Below are positions 1-10,343 of a stretch of 64,000 nucleotides of DNA, in pieces (the first letter of the stretch is position 1; each line of letters opens with the position of its first letter). The stretch covers positions 2,604,001 to 2,668,000 of the forward strand of contig JANTQA010000015.1 in NCBI GenBank assembly GCA_027625915.1, written 5' to 3'. Made by a program: the position numbers and the translations under genes. This stretch comes from Anaeramoeba flamelloides. Taxonomy: Eukaryota > Metamonada > Anaeramoebidae. The notes under the pieces are model-generated. The model made no database searches and was not told the DNA's origin. It saw only the letters and a list, made by a program, of their open reading frames with translations.

Positions 1-1797
1 TCTTTTTCATCTTTTTGGATAATTTTGGTTTCTTTTTGATTTTTTGAATGATTTTTTAAAAATTGTTTTTTGAATTGTTGATATTTTTCTCGATCAAATT
101 TGAATGCTTTTGAGAATAACATTGCTTCATTTAAATCATCTGCAATAATTTGTCCAAACATTACTGCAGTTGATGCTTCTAAAGTTCCATTTATGATTTG
201 TAAAATGGTTTCTTTGGTACAGTTGATTGTACAATTGGGTGTTCCTTCTAATCCTTCAAGTATTTCTGATTTGGTTTTGGTTATTTTAATTGTTAAATTT
301 AATTCTTTTTCACCAGTTAATTTCCAATGAAAGATTCCTTCTTTATCTGATCCTATAAATGATTTTGGAACAAATAATAAAGCTGATCTAAATTCGGGTT
401 CAATTGATTGGAATTGGGTATTTTCTTGTTCTTTTTGTTTTTCTTTTTCATTTTTTTGAATATTTTTGTTTTCTTTTTTATTTTTTGAATGATTTTTTAA
501 AAATTGTTGTTTGAATTGTTGATATTTTTCTCTATCAAACTTAAATGCTTTTGAAAATAACATTGCTTCATTTAAATCATCTGCAATAATTTGTCCAAAC
601 ATCACTGCAGTTGATGCTTCTAAAGTTCCATTTATGATTTGTAAAATGGTTTCTTTGGTACAGTTGATTGTACAATTGGGTGTTCCTTCTAATCCTTCAA
701 GTATTTCTGATTTGGTTTTGGTTATTTTAATTGTTAAATTTAATTCTTTTTCACCAGTTAATTTCCAATGAAAGACTCCTTCTTTATCTGATCCTATAAA
801 TGATTTTGGAACAAATAATAAAGCTGATCTAAATTCAGGTTCGATTGATTGGAATTGATTGTTTTGAATTTCTTTTTCTTTTTCATTTTCTTTTTCATTT
901 TCTTTTTCTTTTTCCTTTTCTTGGATAATTTTGGTTTCTTTTTTATTTTTTGAATGATTTTTTAAAAATTGTTGTTTGAATTGTTGATATTTTTCTCGAT
1001 CAAATTTGAATGCTTTTGAGAATAACATTGCTTCATTTAAATCATCTGCAATAATTTGTCCAAACATTACTGCAGTTGATGCTTCTAAAGTTCCATTTAT
1101 GATTTGTAAAATGGTTTCTCTACTGCAATTGATTGTGCAATTGGGTGTTCCTTCTAATCCTTCAAGTATTTCAGATTTGGTTTTTGTTATTTTAATTGTT
1201 AAATTTAATTCTTTTTCACCAGTTAATTTCCAATGAAAGACTCCTTCTTTATCTGATCCTATAAATGATTTTGGAACAAATAATAAAGCTGATCTAAATT
1301 CAGGTTCGATTGATTGGAATTGATTGTTTTGAATTTCTTTTTCATTTTCATTTTCTTTTTCTTTTTCTTTTTCTTTTTCTTTTTCTTGGATAATTTTGGT
1401 TTCTTTTTGATTTTTTGAATGATTTTTTAAAAATTGTTGTTTGAATTGTTGATATTTTTCTCGATCAAATTTGAATGCTTTTGAGAATAACATTGCTTCA
1501 TTTAAATCATCTGCAATAATTTGTCCAAACATTACTGCAGTTGATGCTTCTAAAGTTCCATTTATGATTTGTAAAATGGTTTCTCTACTGCAATTGATTG
1601 TGCAATTGGGTGTTCCTTCTAATCCTTCAAGTATTTCTGATTTGGTTTTAGAAATTTTAATTGTTAAATTTAATTCGTTTTCACCAGTTAATTTCCAATG
1701 AAAGATTCCTTCTTTATCTGATCCAATAAATGATTTTGGAACAAATAATAAAGCTGATCTAAATTCAGGTTCGATTGATTGGAATTGGATATTTTCT
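1..1797 (-). repeat. Tandem array of ~440-466 bp coding repeats (SCP2-like units)
   Basis: Four complete units plus flanking linker, at about 43-418, 485-852, 943-1321 and 1409-1786, are almost identical at the DNA level. Spacing varies because the E/K-coding linkers differ in length. Units 1 and 2 share one variant block (TTTGGTACAGTTGATTGTAC) and units 3 and 4 share another (CTACTGCAATTGATTGTGC). At the other end of the unit, units 2 and 3 agree instead. The mosaic pattern suggests unequal crossing-over or gene conversion. All units stay in one open frame. Confidence 0.9.
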
Positions 1798-2373
1798 TGT
1801 TTTTTAGTTTCGTTTTGTGTTTGGTTTAAATCATTAAATTTGCTTGAAGGATATAGCTTTCTTGATTTCTGACGATCTTGAGAAGTTATTTGTTTCCCAT
1901 CAAATATTTGGAGTAAAGGAAGATTTGCAATTACAAAATATTTGTAATCCTTTAAATTAACAACAGGACAACCACGAAGATCTAATTCTTTAATATTCTG
2001 ACACTGGAAAAGGCCTTCAATATTATTGAATTCACTAAAACCGTTACGACTTTGTGAATCAAATTTTTTCGGAAAAATTTTTGTTTTAAAAAAGATTGCA
2101 AGAGAAAGGTGTTTTGTTTAACATTTTTTGTTTTTGATTTTTGAAAAAAATTATTGGAAGAAAAGGAGGGTTAAAAAATTTTCCTCATAGAAAGAAAACA
2201 AAGAACGGAACTGGTTTTCATTGTTACCTTAGATCAACAATTTCTAGTTTTGAAAAGATTTTAAAACTACCACACTCTGTTGCCTGGATATTTGGAAGGA
2301 TTAATTTTGTTAATTTTTGGAGAGCTGTGTTTTTCCCTAATTTCTCCGAGACGGTATCTTCGTCCAGTTTCAT
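1..2373 (-). CDS. LRR protein with tandem SCP2-like (sterol-carrier) domains, partial at left edge
   Basis: Two exons on the minus strand: 2373-2228 and 2049 to beyond base 1, with no stop before the edge. Joining GTAACA donor to AAAG acceptor restores a leucine-rich repeat that reads LEIVDLSRNGFSEF then NIKELDLRGCPVVNL. A typical LRR cap follows (DYKYF, LPLLQIFDG), as in ANP32-like proteins. After a short linker come four near-identical units of about 125 residues, starting QFQSIEPEFRSALLF. Each contains CTINCTKETILQIINGTLEA and GQIIADD, matching the second half of SCP2 domains (the CTITM/FLALMTGKMNP region). SCP2 domains bind lipids or sterols in a hydrophobic tunnel, while LRR caps bind proteins. 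A lipid-binding scaffold is inference. K/E/N/Q-rich linkers separate units. The start is the first ATG before MKLDEDTVSEKLGKN; an upstream exon cannot be excluded. Total unit number is unknown. Confidence 0.82.
2050..2227 (-). other. Intron 1 of the LRR-SCP2 gene
   Basis: 178 bp intron with a GTAACA donor after codon base 2 and a CACAAAG acceptor. Removing it restores LRR periodicity across the junction, which is the main evidence that it is real. Confidence 0.75.
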
Positions 2374-2737
2374 TTTTAATAAATTCGTCACAATAAATCG
2401 AAAAGTGTTCAAAAAAGGTTTCAAAAAAGTAAATTTGATGTTTTTTTTTGATTGGTTGTTGTTTGTATTTTTATTCTAAACCACTTCTCTTAAACTTGTT
2501 CTTTGGTTTGAATTGTGGTCAACAAAATAAAAAATTAACAAAGATGATAGTTGGAATAAAAAAATAAAAAAATAAATAATGTTCTAAAAATATTTGGATA
2601 CCAAACCTTCAAATGGATTTTATCTCAATAAAAAATATCTGGTTCAGCTTTAAACTTCGTTTTTATCATTTCTAACTGTCTCTTTTTTTCTTTTAAAAAA
2701 TGGAAATTGACTAATTGTAGTCCTAATTTTTTTATTT

Positions 2738-2890
2738 ATGCTTTTGTTTTTCCTTTTATTTTTTTGGGGTTTTGGTTTATGGAAATCTGAAGAAAAGATT
2801 ATCTTTGTTATAATTGACAAGTCAATATTGGAGTTCTTTGTTAATCGATCTGTAACATATTATGAATTATTCGAGGAGCTCAAACAATAA
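2738..2890 (+). CDS. Possible small ORF or terminal exon, 50 aa
   Basis: An ATG-to-TAA frame of 50 residues opens with a hydrophobic stretch (LLFFLLFFWGFGLW) and then a less AT-biased part, KIIFVIIDKSILEFF and SVTYYELFEELKQ. The second half looks more protein-like than the surrounding bases. It could be a small membrane-anchored peptide, or the 3' exon of a spliced gene entering at the AAG before KIIF. No family is recognised and no upstream exon was found, so it may be chance. Confidence 0.3.
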   Translation: MLLFFLLFFWGFGLWKSEEKIIFVIIDKSILEFFVNRSVTYYELFEELKQ

Positions 2891-3024
2891 ATTTTTTCTT
2901 TTTTTAATCTCGCTGAAGAGAAAAATGAAAGTAACTTAAATCCAATGATAAAAATTATGAGAAAACAAAATTAAGTTTCAAATTCTTCAAAGTAGTGTGT
3001 CTAGTTTGTTCGTCCTTGGAATTA

Positions 3025-3221
3025 CAGTGAGTTCCACTTTTAAAACACAAATTTTCAACGAAATTTAAGGTACAAATTAAATCTCAGATTAAGGACATTT
3101 TTTGCAATTTTTTTTAACACAGATCATTTTACTAGAACCTGTTTTTGTTCATTAATTTGAGATTTTTTTGTGCTTTAAATTTTGATGAAAGTTTGTGTTT
3201 CTAAAGTGGAACTTTCGAGTG
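3025..3221. repeat. 197-bp foldback family, degraded copy
   Basis: Begins CAGTGAGTTCCACTTTTAAA after a TA and ends in the inverted counterpart (AGTGGAACT). The interior matches the copies at 5551 and 38722 in order and spacing: AAATTTAAGG, CTCAGATTAAGG, then TTAATTTGAGATTTTTTTGTG. The right terminus is eroded, so the end is approximate. It is an old copy of a MITE-like element. Confidence 0.7.
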
Positions 3222-5156
3222 AAGTTAAAAATTTAGTTGTTTGGAAATTCTTTGTTCAATAGTAAAGTGATTTTTAAAATTTAACGAGTAAAATAAATCT
3301 CTTTCTTCAAAATTGTTGATAACCATATTATTTATTTATTGACAATCATTTATTTTTTGTTTATATATCAATAAAAACTACACTTCAAAAATTTTAACAA
3401 ACCTAAATTGAATTTTTTATGTAAAATGCTAGTAATAAATTCACTTAAAAAATACTAAATTAGAATACTTTATCTAATAGGATTATCAACAATTATTGAT
3501 ACTTTTTTAGACTCTAAAAATAAAAAAATTAATAATTCTCAACCAACTTATATAATTACCTTGTCAAAAATTTTAAAGTAAGAGGATTATACTAATGGTT
3601 AAATATTAAAAACCACTTAATAAGTCAAAAAGTGAATTTTGATATAACTAAATTTGTATCTCAGCTATAGTGTTTAGATATTAAATATGGAAGGTTTTTT
3701 ATACCAATTCAGTTTTATAAAAGTTTTTTTGGGCAAGTTAAACAAAAAAATAAATTGCTAAATTTGCTGAAATATCATCAACAATTGAAGATCAATTAAA
3801 AGTGTGTTACCATCAACTAATTTTATTTGATTTTTTCCATTTAAAATACCACAACTTTCACATTACTCCTTTCATTTTAAAACTTTTTTTTCTTATCAAA
3901 AGAAACAAATCGCCTTATTGGAATAATAAATTAAAATAAAAAAAAAAAAAAACTGAAAAATATTTTTTAAACGTCAAAAACATTTCCAAATTGAATGGTT
4001 TGTAGTATTAATTGAGCAGATTTATACTTGTTATTTTTTTAAATTGAATTTTAGTTTAAAAATAAGAGATATTTATCAATAAACGAAACTCTAATGTTTC
4101 AATGATTTGATTTTTATTTCGTTGTTTTTTTTTTTTCAAGTATATGGAAATATTGAAAAAGTTCATTTAGGAAATTGAGTAATGGGTAAAATAACTATGT
4201 ACACATTCTACCTTCTAATTGGATAAAATGTACCCTGATAATTTACTTCTCAATCCTGTAAAAATAAAACAATAGTTTTTTTTTCAATATCTGATAATAC
4301 CTTTGTAAGAATCCATTTTGAAATTTTTTTAATTGAAACGAGAACATATTTTTTTTTTAGATTGGTAACAATGACACAAATGATTTTGATTTTTTTTTGA
4401 ATAATCAATATTTTGAAAAATGCAGTAGGATGAAAACCATTTAGATATATTTTACTATATTTAACTAAAATATAATTCAGTAAAAAATTAAAAGCTAAAA
4501 AAAAATGTAAAAAAAGAAAAAAAAAAAAAAAGAATTAAGGTTCACTAAGCAGAGATGAACCTAAAGTTTTTACCTGAAAAAATAATAAAATTAAAGATCA
4601 ATCCACCAAAAAATAACAAATAAAAAAACTATAGCCAAAATCCAGTTTTCAAGTATATAAAAAGAATATACACAATTTAATATTCATATAAAACACACCA
4701 TAAAATATTAAAAAAAAACAAAAATAATAATTCCTTAAATAAAACTCCAGTTTCTACCCCCTTATGAATAATCGTGAAAAATCAATTATTTTATGCTTAA
4801 ATCACCTTTAAGGAAATTAACGTAAAAGAACATGCGCTGTGTAATTTACACCCCTTAAATAATAATAAATATAATGTTTTTTACCTTTAGGAATATACCC
4901 CTTTGAAAAAATATGTGACGTTTGATAATTAACTCACAAATAAATAATATTATTACCCACTACAAAGAAAATTAGACTTAAAAAATAGTAGAACCCCAAT
5001 TTATTTATTTATTCCTAAATACATCCCAGCAATTAAATTAACAAATTTCCAATCAAATTTGATAAATAATACTTAGTTATCAACCTTAGAGTCTTGAATT
5101 AGCTTATTTAACAAGAATTCATTTTTGATAATTGATTTACAGTAAAAAAAAGATAA

Positions 5157-5393
5157 TATAAGCCAAATTTCAAAATTAGTGGCAAAATTTTTGATAATTA
5201 TTTTTTTCTTTTTTCATTTATCTTTCAAAAAATAAAATCATTACACTATATTTTTATTTATTAATCTAAATTGGTTATTATCTCTAAAAACTTTTGTAAA
5301 ATACAAAATTATTATTAAAAAAAAAAAAACAATTAAACAATTTTTTTTCTTATGAAAAATCTGCCCTTAATTTTGAAATTTAGCTTATATATT
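5157..5393. repeat. 237-bp inverted-repeat element (AAGCCAAATTTC family)
   Basis: The left end reads TATAAGCCAAATTTCAAAAT TAGTGGCA. The right end is its inverse, GGGC..TTAATTTTGAAATTTAGCTTATA. A second copy with the same termini lies at 36312. No coding capacity, so it looks like a MITE. Confidence 0.65.
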
Positions 5394-5550
5394 ATTATTA
5401 AAATAATTATACTTAAAGTTCACCTGAATCAGTCTAATAAATAAGTGATATTACTGAAAAAGGTGACCGCTTGTAAATTATCTCAAGTATCAAACCCATT
5501 GTATAAATTGTAAGGGGGTTTGTTCCAGTTCATATAATTTATTATACATA

Positions 5551-5747
5551 CAGTCAGTTTCACTTTTAAGGCACAAACTTTCAACGAAATTTAAGGCACA
5601 AAAAAAATCTCAAATTAAGGCACAAAATTCAGATTCTAGTAAAAATAAATTGTAAAAAATGAAATTCCAAATTTTGTGCCTTAATTTGAGATTTTTTTGT
5701 GCCTTAAATTTCGTTGAAAGTTTGTGCCTTAAAAGTGAAACTGACTG
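5551..5747. repeat. 197-bp foldback element, best preserved copy (Tc1/mariner-like MITE)
   Basis: Starts CAGTCAGTTTCACTTTTAAG, ends CTTAAAAGTGAAACTGACTG and is flanked by TA on both sides. The two halves are inverted repeats for about 85 bp around a short centre, so the element folds almost completely on itself. CAGT ends and TA duplication are typical of Tc1/mariner-type non-autonomous elements. Copies at 3025 and 38722. Confidence 0.88.
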
Positions 5748-6541
5748 TACCAAATAAATATAATTTTTATAAATAAAAAAAACAGTTTGAGTATTTCATA
5801 CGCAACACCTATCTCGACATAAAAACAAAGTAATTGTTGGGTTTAATAGATCATACATTTAAAAAAATGAAAGAACTTTTGGAAATATTAAACCAATAAA
5901 ACCAAAATAAAATAAACAAATTTTATTAATATTTATTGAAGAATCTTGGATTATTTCCTAAGAATTTTCTTTAAAAAGTTATAAAAACTATGAAAACATT
6001 TTAAAATAGGGGAAAAAAGAAAAATTAACAATTTTGGATAAATTAATGAAAAAAAAAATAAATAAAATTGAATAAAACAAAGAGATTTCAAAAAAATTTG
6101 TTCTAAATACAGTTATTTTATATTTTTAAGTAAAGATAAATATTAAGAGATATTTAAAATTCAAAATAACATTGAGTGTTATTTTATTTCACTTTGAAGT
6201 CCATTGACCGATAATATATTTTTTTCCTGAAAATTTATTTTTTTTGTTTTGACAAAAATAATACTTTTTTTAAATTTAAGTTTGGTTTATTTTTTTTTTT
6301 CATTAATTTATTTATATTCAACTTTTATATGATGAGAATTTCTTATAATATAAGTACAATTTAAAGATTATTCTCCAATTATTTTTTTATTAGGATCAAG
6401 ACAATTAATCAACAAAATATAATATTTAACAGCAATTGGGATTTAAATATTTTCGATTTCTGGGAAAATATAATTACAAGTAATATTTTGGCTTCTAAGT
6501 AAAATCCTATTCTTTCATCCTATTATTAGATAAAAAAACTG

Positions 6542-6543
<2 letters not shown>

Positions 6544-6614
<71 letters not shown>
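6544..6614. repeat. AT microsatellite
   Basis: About 71 bp of uninterrupted AT dinucleotide repeat in a non-coding region. Confidence 0.95.
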
Positions 6615-6617
<3 letters not shown>

Positions 6618-6946
6618 AAATAAAAATATTTAAAAATTAAGTTAAAGTTCAAAAACGTAAACCCACTTTATATTAGATTAACCAAGAATTCGAATCTTTT
6701 AAAGATAAAATATAGAAAATTATTGTTTTATTACAAATATTTTTTATATTGACAAAAAATTATAGAAAAAGGCTCAATTAATAAAACAATAACGAAGAGC
6801 TGTGAATTTTCTCTTTACAACACAAATTGGGGATTTTGAACACTCTTAATGATATTTCTTTGGTTTTTTACCTTTTTTCAAAATTTCAACAAAAAAAAAA
6901 CCGTAACCTTAATTACTTAAAGATGATAATAAAAATAAACTCAATT

Positions 6947-7457
6947 CCAAAAATTTATAGAAAGTATAAACTGTTGAAGGAATAAAAATACTCCACTTTA
7001 CATTCAATTTGGGAATAATTTTGATTTATCAAACTATTTCTTTTTTTGTCTTTTTGGTTTTTGTTTTTATTTCTTTTTTTTCCAATTAAGTAATCTGTTT
7101 GGTTAGATCTCGAAATTTTTTTTCAAGGTTTGATAGAATCTTAATGTTGAGTTTTTTACTAGAAAAATCACATAGTATTGGTTGATGGTATCTTATCATT
7201 TGATCGATCAACAATTGTTGGTGAAATTTCAACAGATTTATCAATACATTTGTTGTTACGCTCGTTTCATTATTTTGTATATACTAATTTTTTTTTTTTC
7301 ATCTCATATAATTTTCTTTGATTTAGTTTAAAATGATTACTTATAAAAATATTATTACTGGGTAACTTAACTCTGTGTTTATCTTACGTTTGGAAAAATA
7401 TAATAAATTGAGTTTTATTTTGCCTATTTTTGATTTTGGGTGTGTCCAAATTTTTGG
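6947..7457. repeat. ~510-bp element, copy 1 (CCAAAAATTT...AAATTTTTGG family)
   Basis: Starts CCAAAAATTTATAG and ends GGTGTGTCCAAATTTTTGG. It aligns along its whole length with the copy at 46484, sharing the internal landmark GATCGATCAACAATTGTTGG. The termini are short inverted repeats (CCAAA..TTTGGACAC in the better copy). Length 511 bp against 510 bp in the other copy. No open frame, so a non-autonomous transposon is likely. Confidence 0.78.
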
Positions 7458-8585
7458 AATGGATTTTATATAGGAATCTTTGAAAATAATTCTTAAACAA
7501 ATCAAGGAAATAAGTCCAGCAATATGAATTAGCAACACCTCTTCCAACAAACCATTTAAATAATAATAATAAAATGTTTTTCTAAATAAAAAAAAAATAT
7601 GTATTAACTAAACAATCAACAAGAAGAATAAAAAAGTCCTCTCATAAAAAAAAAAAAAAAAAAATATTTTTCTAAAGTAAAAAGTTAAAAAGGATTTGGA
7701 TTACAATTAAATTCTATTTCTAATGATCAACAATATTTTGGTTTTTATATTGTAATTAGATAGAGATGATTTACAAGGGCTATTGTAAGCCTATTTTATC
7801 TTTTTATTGATCTCTCTTACTCTGAAATATATTTGAGAAAAAAAAAATAATAAAACTGTTTTCTTTTTGTCATAATAGATAAGCACAAATTAAACAATTG
7901 AAAAAAAAAATTATCAATAAAAATGTATTTTAAGAAAATATTAAAAAGAGATCTTCATAAAAATAAACAATTATGATTCGAAGAAGTATTATTTATTCAA
8001 ATTAAATTTGTGATTTCTTTGGTTGAATAAATAATAATTTAAGAATGAAACTGAACTATCTTCTGAATTGTTAATGAAAACTGTTTTATATAGGGAAAAT
8101 AGATTTTCTTTACTCATGACAGAACAAACTGACAGATTGATTTGATTTATTTATTTTTTTTTTTTCAAATCTATTTTCGGAAAGCCTTTTGATTCGAAAT
8201 ATTGAAAATTTTTCAAATTAAGACAATCGTAGTGAGTTAGTTTGTTAAATCATTAAAAAAAGTAAATAAAAGTCTGAGAACCACAATTATTAAGAGTATA
8301 CAATCTTGATTTACCTTCTTATTAAGTATCAAAAAATAAGAGTGAATTTGATTAGTTTTACTAATGTTCGCAATTAAATTGATGAAAATTTCACAAAATA
8401 AGTTTGCCATTTTTTTCACAACGGTAAAAAAAAAAAAAAAAAAAGAAAAAAGAAAAAAAGAAGACAGTTTTCAAAAATATTTAAAGTTAGGATTTGGATG
8501 TTTTTAATAAATTCTGTATCATATAAAAAAAAATTGAATGGGTGTGTTTATCTTGAATCTTTTATTTAGGATAAGAGAAAGTAAA

Positions 8586-10343
8586 TTAATTTTGTTCAGA
8601 ATCATTTTGAGTCTGTTGTTCTGTATTTATATTTTCAATTTCCATTGAAGTCTGGTTCACTGTATTATTAATAGTTTTGTTGGATACTAGAGATGATTTC
8701 TTCAAATTATCTGTTGTTACAACTTGTTCTTGTACATTTAATGTAATATTTTCTGGTTTGTTAATTTGCTGTTCTACAATGTTATTGTTTTGTGGTTGTA
8801 CAATTAAAGATTCTTGTTTCTGATCTTCTTCTTGTGTGCTTTGTAACAATTCCGATTTTATATTATTTTCTGTTTGAATTTCTGTTTGTTGAATTAACTC
8901 ATTTTTTGTTCCAATTTCGAGTTGGTTTAATTGCTGTGTTGATTGTATTTTATTTGTAATTAAGGACTGTTCAGGAATATTTTTTTCAACATTATTTTCG
9001 TTTGGTATTAATTCAGAAGTGATATTGTGCTTTTCTTCATTGGTGGTGTTTGGTTGTGCTTGTGTGTATGCCTCTTCTTTTCCTTGTGTTATCTTTTTGT
9101 TTTGATCTTGTTGATTTTGTTTTGAAATTACAATATTTTGATCATTTGTTTGTGATGCGTCTTCACGAATATTTTCTTTTACATTTACATTTTCATTTAC
9201 ATTTTCATTTACATTTTCAATTTCTTTTTCAGTTTCTTTTCCATTTTCATTTTCTGTTTGTGTTTCAATTTCCATGGCCTCTACTGTTTCTTCTTGGGTG
9301 TTAACAATTTTTTGTTGTTTTAATTCTCTTGATTGCTGATTTTGGTTTAGAATCGGTTGGCTATTATTTATTTTGGTTTCTGTTTCTTTTTCGTTTTCGA
9401 TTTCTTTTTCTTTTCTAATTTCGTTTTTTTGAACTTTTTCATTTTCATTTTCTATTTGAATTCTGGAATCCTTTTCTTGTAAAATTTCAGTTTTTGAACT
9501 GTTTTGGCTTTCTTGTTCCTTTTGTTGAAACTGTTCTTCTTGGTTGTTTTCAATTATTGGCTTGTCTTCGTTTTTCATTTGTTGAAGTAAATTATTTTCT
9601 TGGTTCTTAATTATTTGTGTTTGTTGCATGGTTTCTTGCTTTTCTTGCTTTTCTTGTTCTTTTTGTTCTTTTTGCTCTTTTCTTTCTTCTTGGGCTTTTT
9701 TTGTTATTTCTTGCTGTGGTTCGATTATATTTTCTGTTACTTTTTTGTTCTCATTTTCTTTTTCCTTTCTGATTTTCTTTTCAATTTCTTCTTCCTTTTC
9801 ATTACCAACACCGGTTCCCATTTGAATTTCTAATTGGCTTTCCGATTCATTTGTAGTTGAAACAGGCACTTGTGGGAAGAGCATTTGTTCTTGTCTACGA
9901 AGCAGTTCGTCGATCGATTGTGTAGACACATTCGATGGAGGATCATTAAATGTCGTTAAGTCAATTGAAAGATCACAAATGAATTGTGCAAGTATTGTCG
10001 AGTATTCATTATAGAAGGTCTTTTCGTTTTCTGAACAGCGCGGCGAAAATCTTTGTGGTAACACGGCACCATTAACCCAACACAACTTTTTTAATTTTTT
10101 GATTCTTTCATTATGATAAACGCACAGATACCTTTTGTTCCTTTGCATGGAAAAATGATAAAACAAGAGTGCAGAAGAAATTTCTGGTGCACGTGGATCT
10201 TGTTCAGATAAGATTTCGTTTAACGTGTCTTGGTGTTTTAAAACTTGATCCTTGACTTTACCAACAAGTTCTTGATTATAAAAAGGAAGAGTCATAGAAC
10301 TATTGGTTAATTCCTTTATTAGATTTACTCCAGATTGATCCAT
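8586..10343 (-). CDS. PSF1: GINS complex subunit Psf1 with a long disordered C-terminal tail
   Basis: Intronless, 585 residues, ATG at 10343. Residues 1-150 match the GINS Psf1 A-domain: ELTNSSMTLPFYNQELV near the N-terminus, the conserved RNKR at 68-71 (MQRNKRYLCVYHNERI), then LCWVNGAVLP and NEKTFYNEYSTIL, ending at the PP of NDPPSNVSTQSIDELLRR. Psf1 is part of the Sld5-Psf1-Psf2-Psf3 tetramer that joins Cdc45 and Mcm2-7 to make the replicative helicase in the nucleus. In other Psf1 proteins (about 200 residues) a conserved B domain follows the PP position. Here instead come some 430 residues rich in E, Q, N, K and T with repeats such as KEQKEQKEQE and ENVNENVNENV. No B-domain motif was seen. 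The assignment rests on the A-domain pattern; a divergent paralogue is possible. Confidence 0.8.
   Translation of the reverse strand: MDQSGVNLIKELTNSSMTLPFYNQELVGKVKDQVLKHQDTLNEILSEQDPRAPEISSALLFYHFSMQRNKRYLCVYHNERIKKLKKLCWVNGAVLPQRFSPRCSENEKTFYNEYSTILAQFICDLSIDLTTFNDPPSNVSTQSIDELLRRQEQMLFPQVPVSTTNESESQLEIQMGTGVGNEKEEEIEKKIRKEKENENKKVTENIIEPQQEITKKAQEERKEQKEQKEQEKQEKQETMQQTQIIKNQENNLLQQMKNEDKPIIENNQEEQFQQKEQESQNSSKTEILQEKDSRIQIENENEKVQKNEIRKEKEIENEKETETKINNSQPILNQNQQSRELKQQKIVNTQEETVEAMEIETQTENENGKETEKEIENVNENVNENVNVKENIREDASQTNDQNIVISKQNQQDQNKKITQGKEEAYTQAQPNTTNEEKHNITSELIPNENNVEKNIPEQSLITNKIQSTQQLNQLEIGTKNELIQQTEIQTENNIKSELLQSTQEEDQKQESLIVQPQNNNIVEQQINKPENITLNVQEQVVTTDNLKKSSLVSNKTINNTVNQTSMEIENINTEQQTQNDSEQN

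Larger units (their letters stand above)
2891..8585. other. Non-coding AT-rich region with short inverted-repeat elements
   Basis: About 5.7 kb without a supportable gene between the LRR-SCP2 and Psf1 genes. It holds two copies of the 197 bp family (3025 and 5551), a 237 bp foldback (5157), a 511 bp element (6947) and a long AT microsatellite (6544). The remainder is A/T-rich sequence with homopolymer runs and short random frames. Confidence 0.7.

Noticed and set aside
100-1701. Plus-strand frames of 76 codons recurring in the left array
   Set aside because: They are antisense shadows of the SCP2-like units and lack true ATG starts.
1-1797. CRISPR-like array
   Set aside because: Units are about 450 bp, protein-coding, and lack spacer structure.
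2141-2479. Plus-strand 112-codon frame
   Set aside because: It overlaps the LRR exon and its intron on the other strand, starts at TTG and is low-complexity.
6544-6614. AT run as a promoter or origin
   Set aside because: Plain microsatellite; nothing else nearby supports a regulatory role.
9050-9833. Antisense frames over the Psf1 tail rich in F and L
   Set aside because: They mirror the E/Q/N-rich tail of the real gene and are expected by composition.
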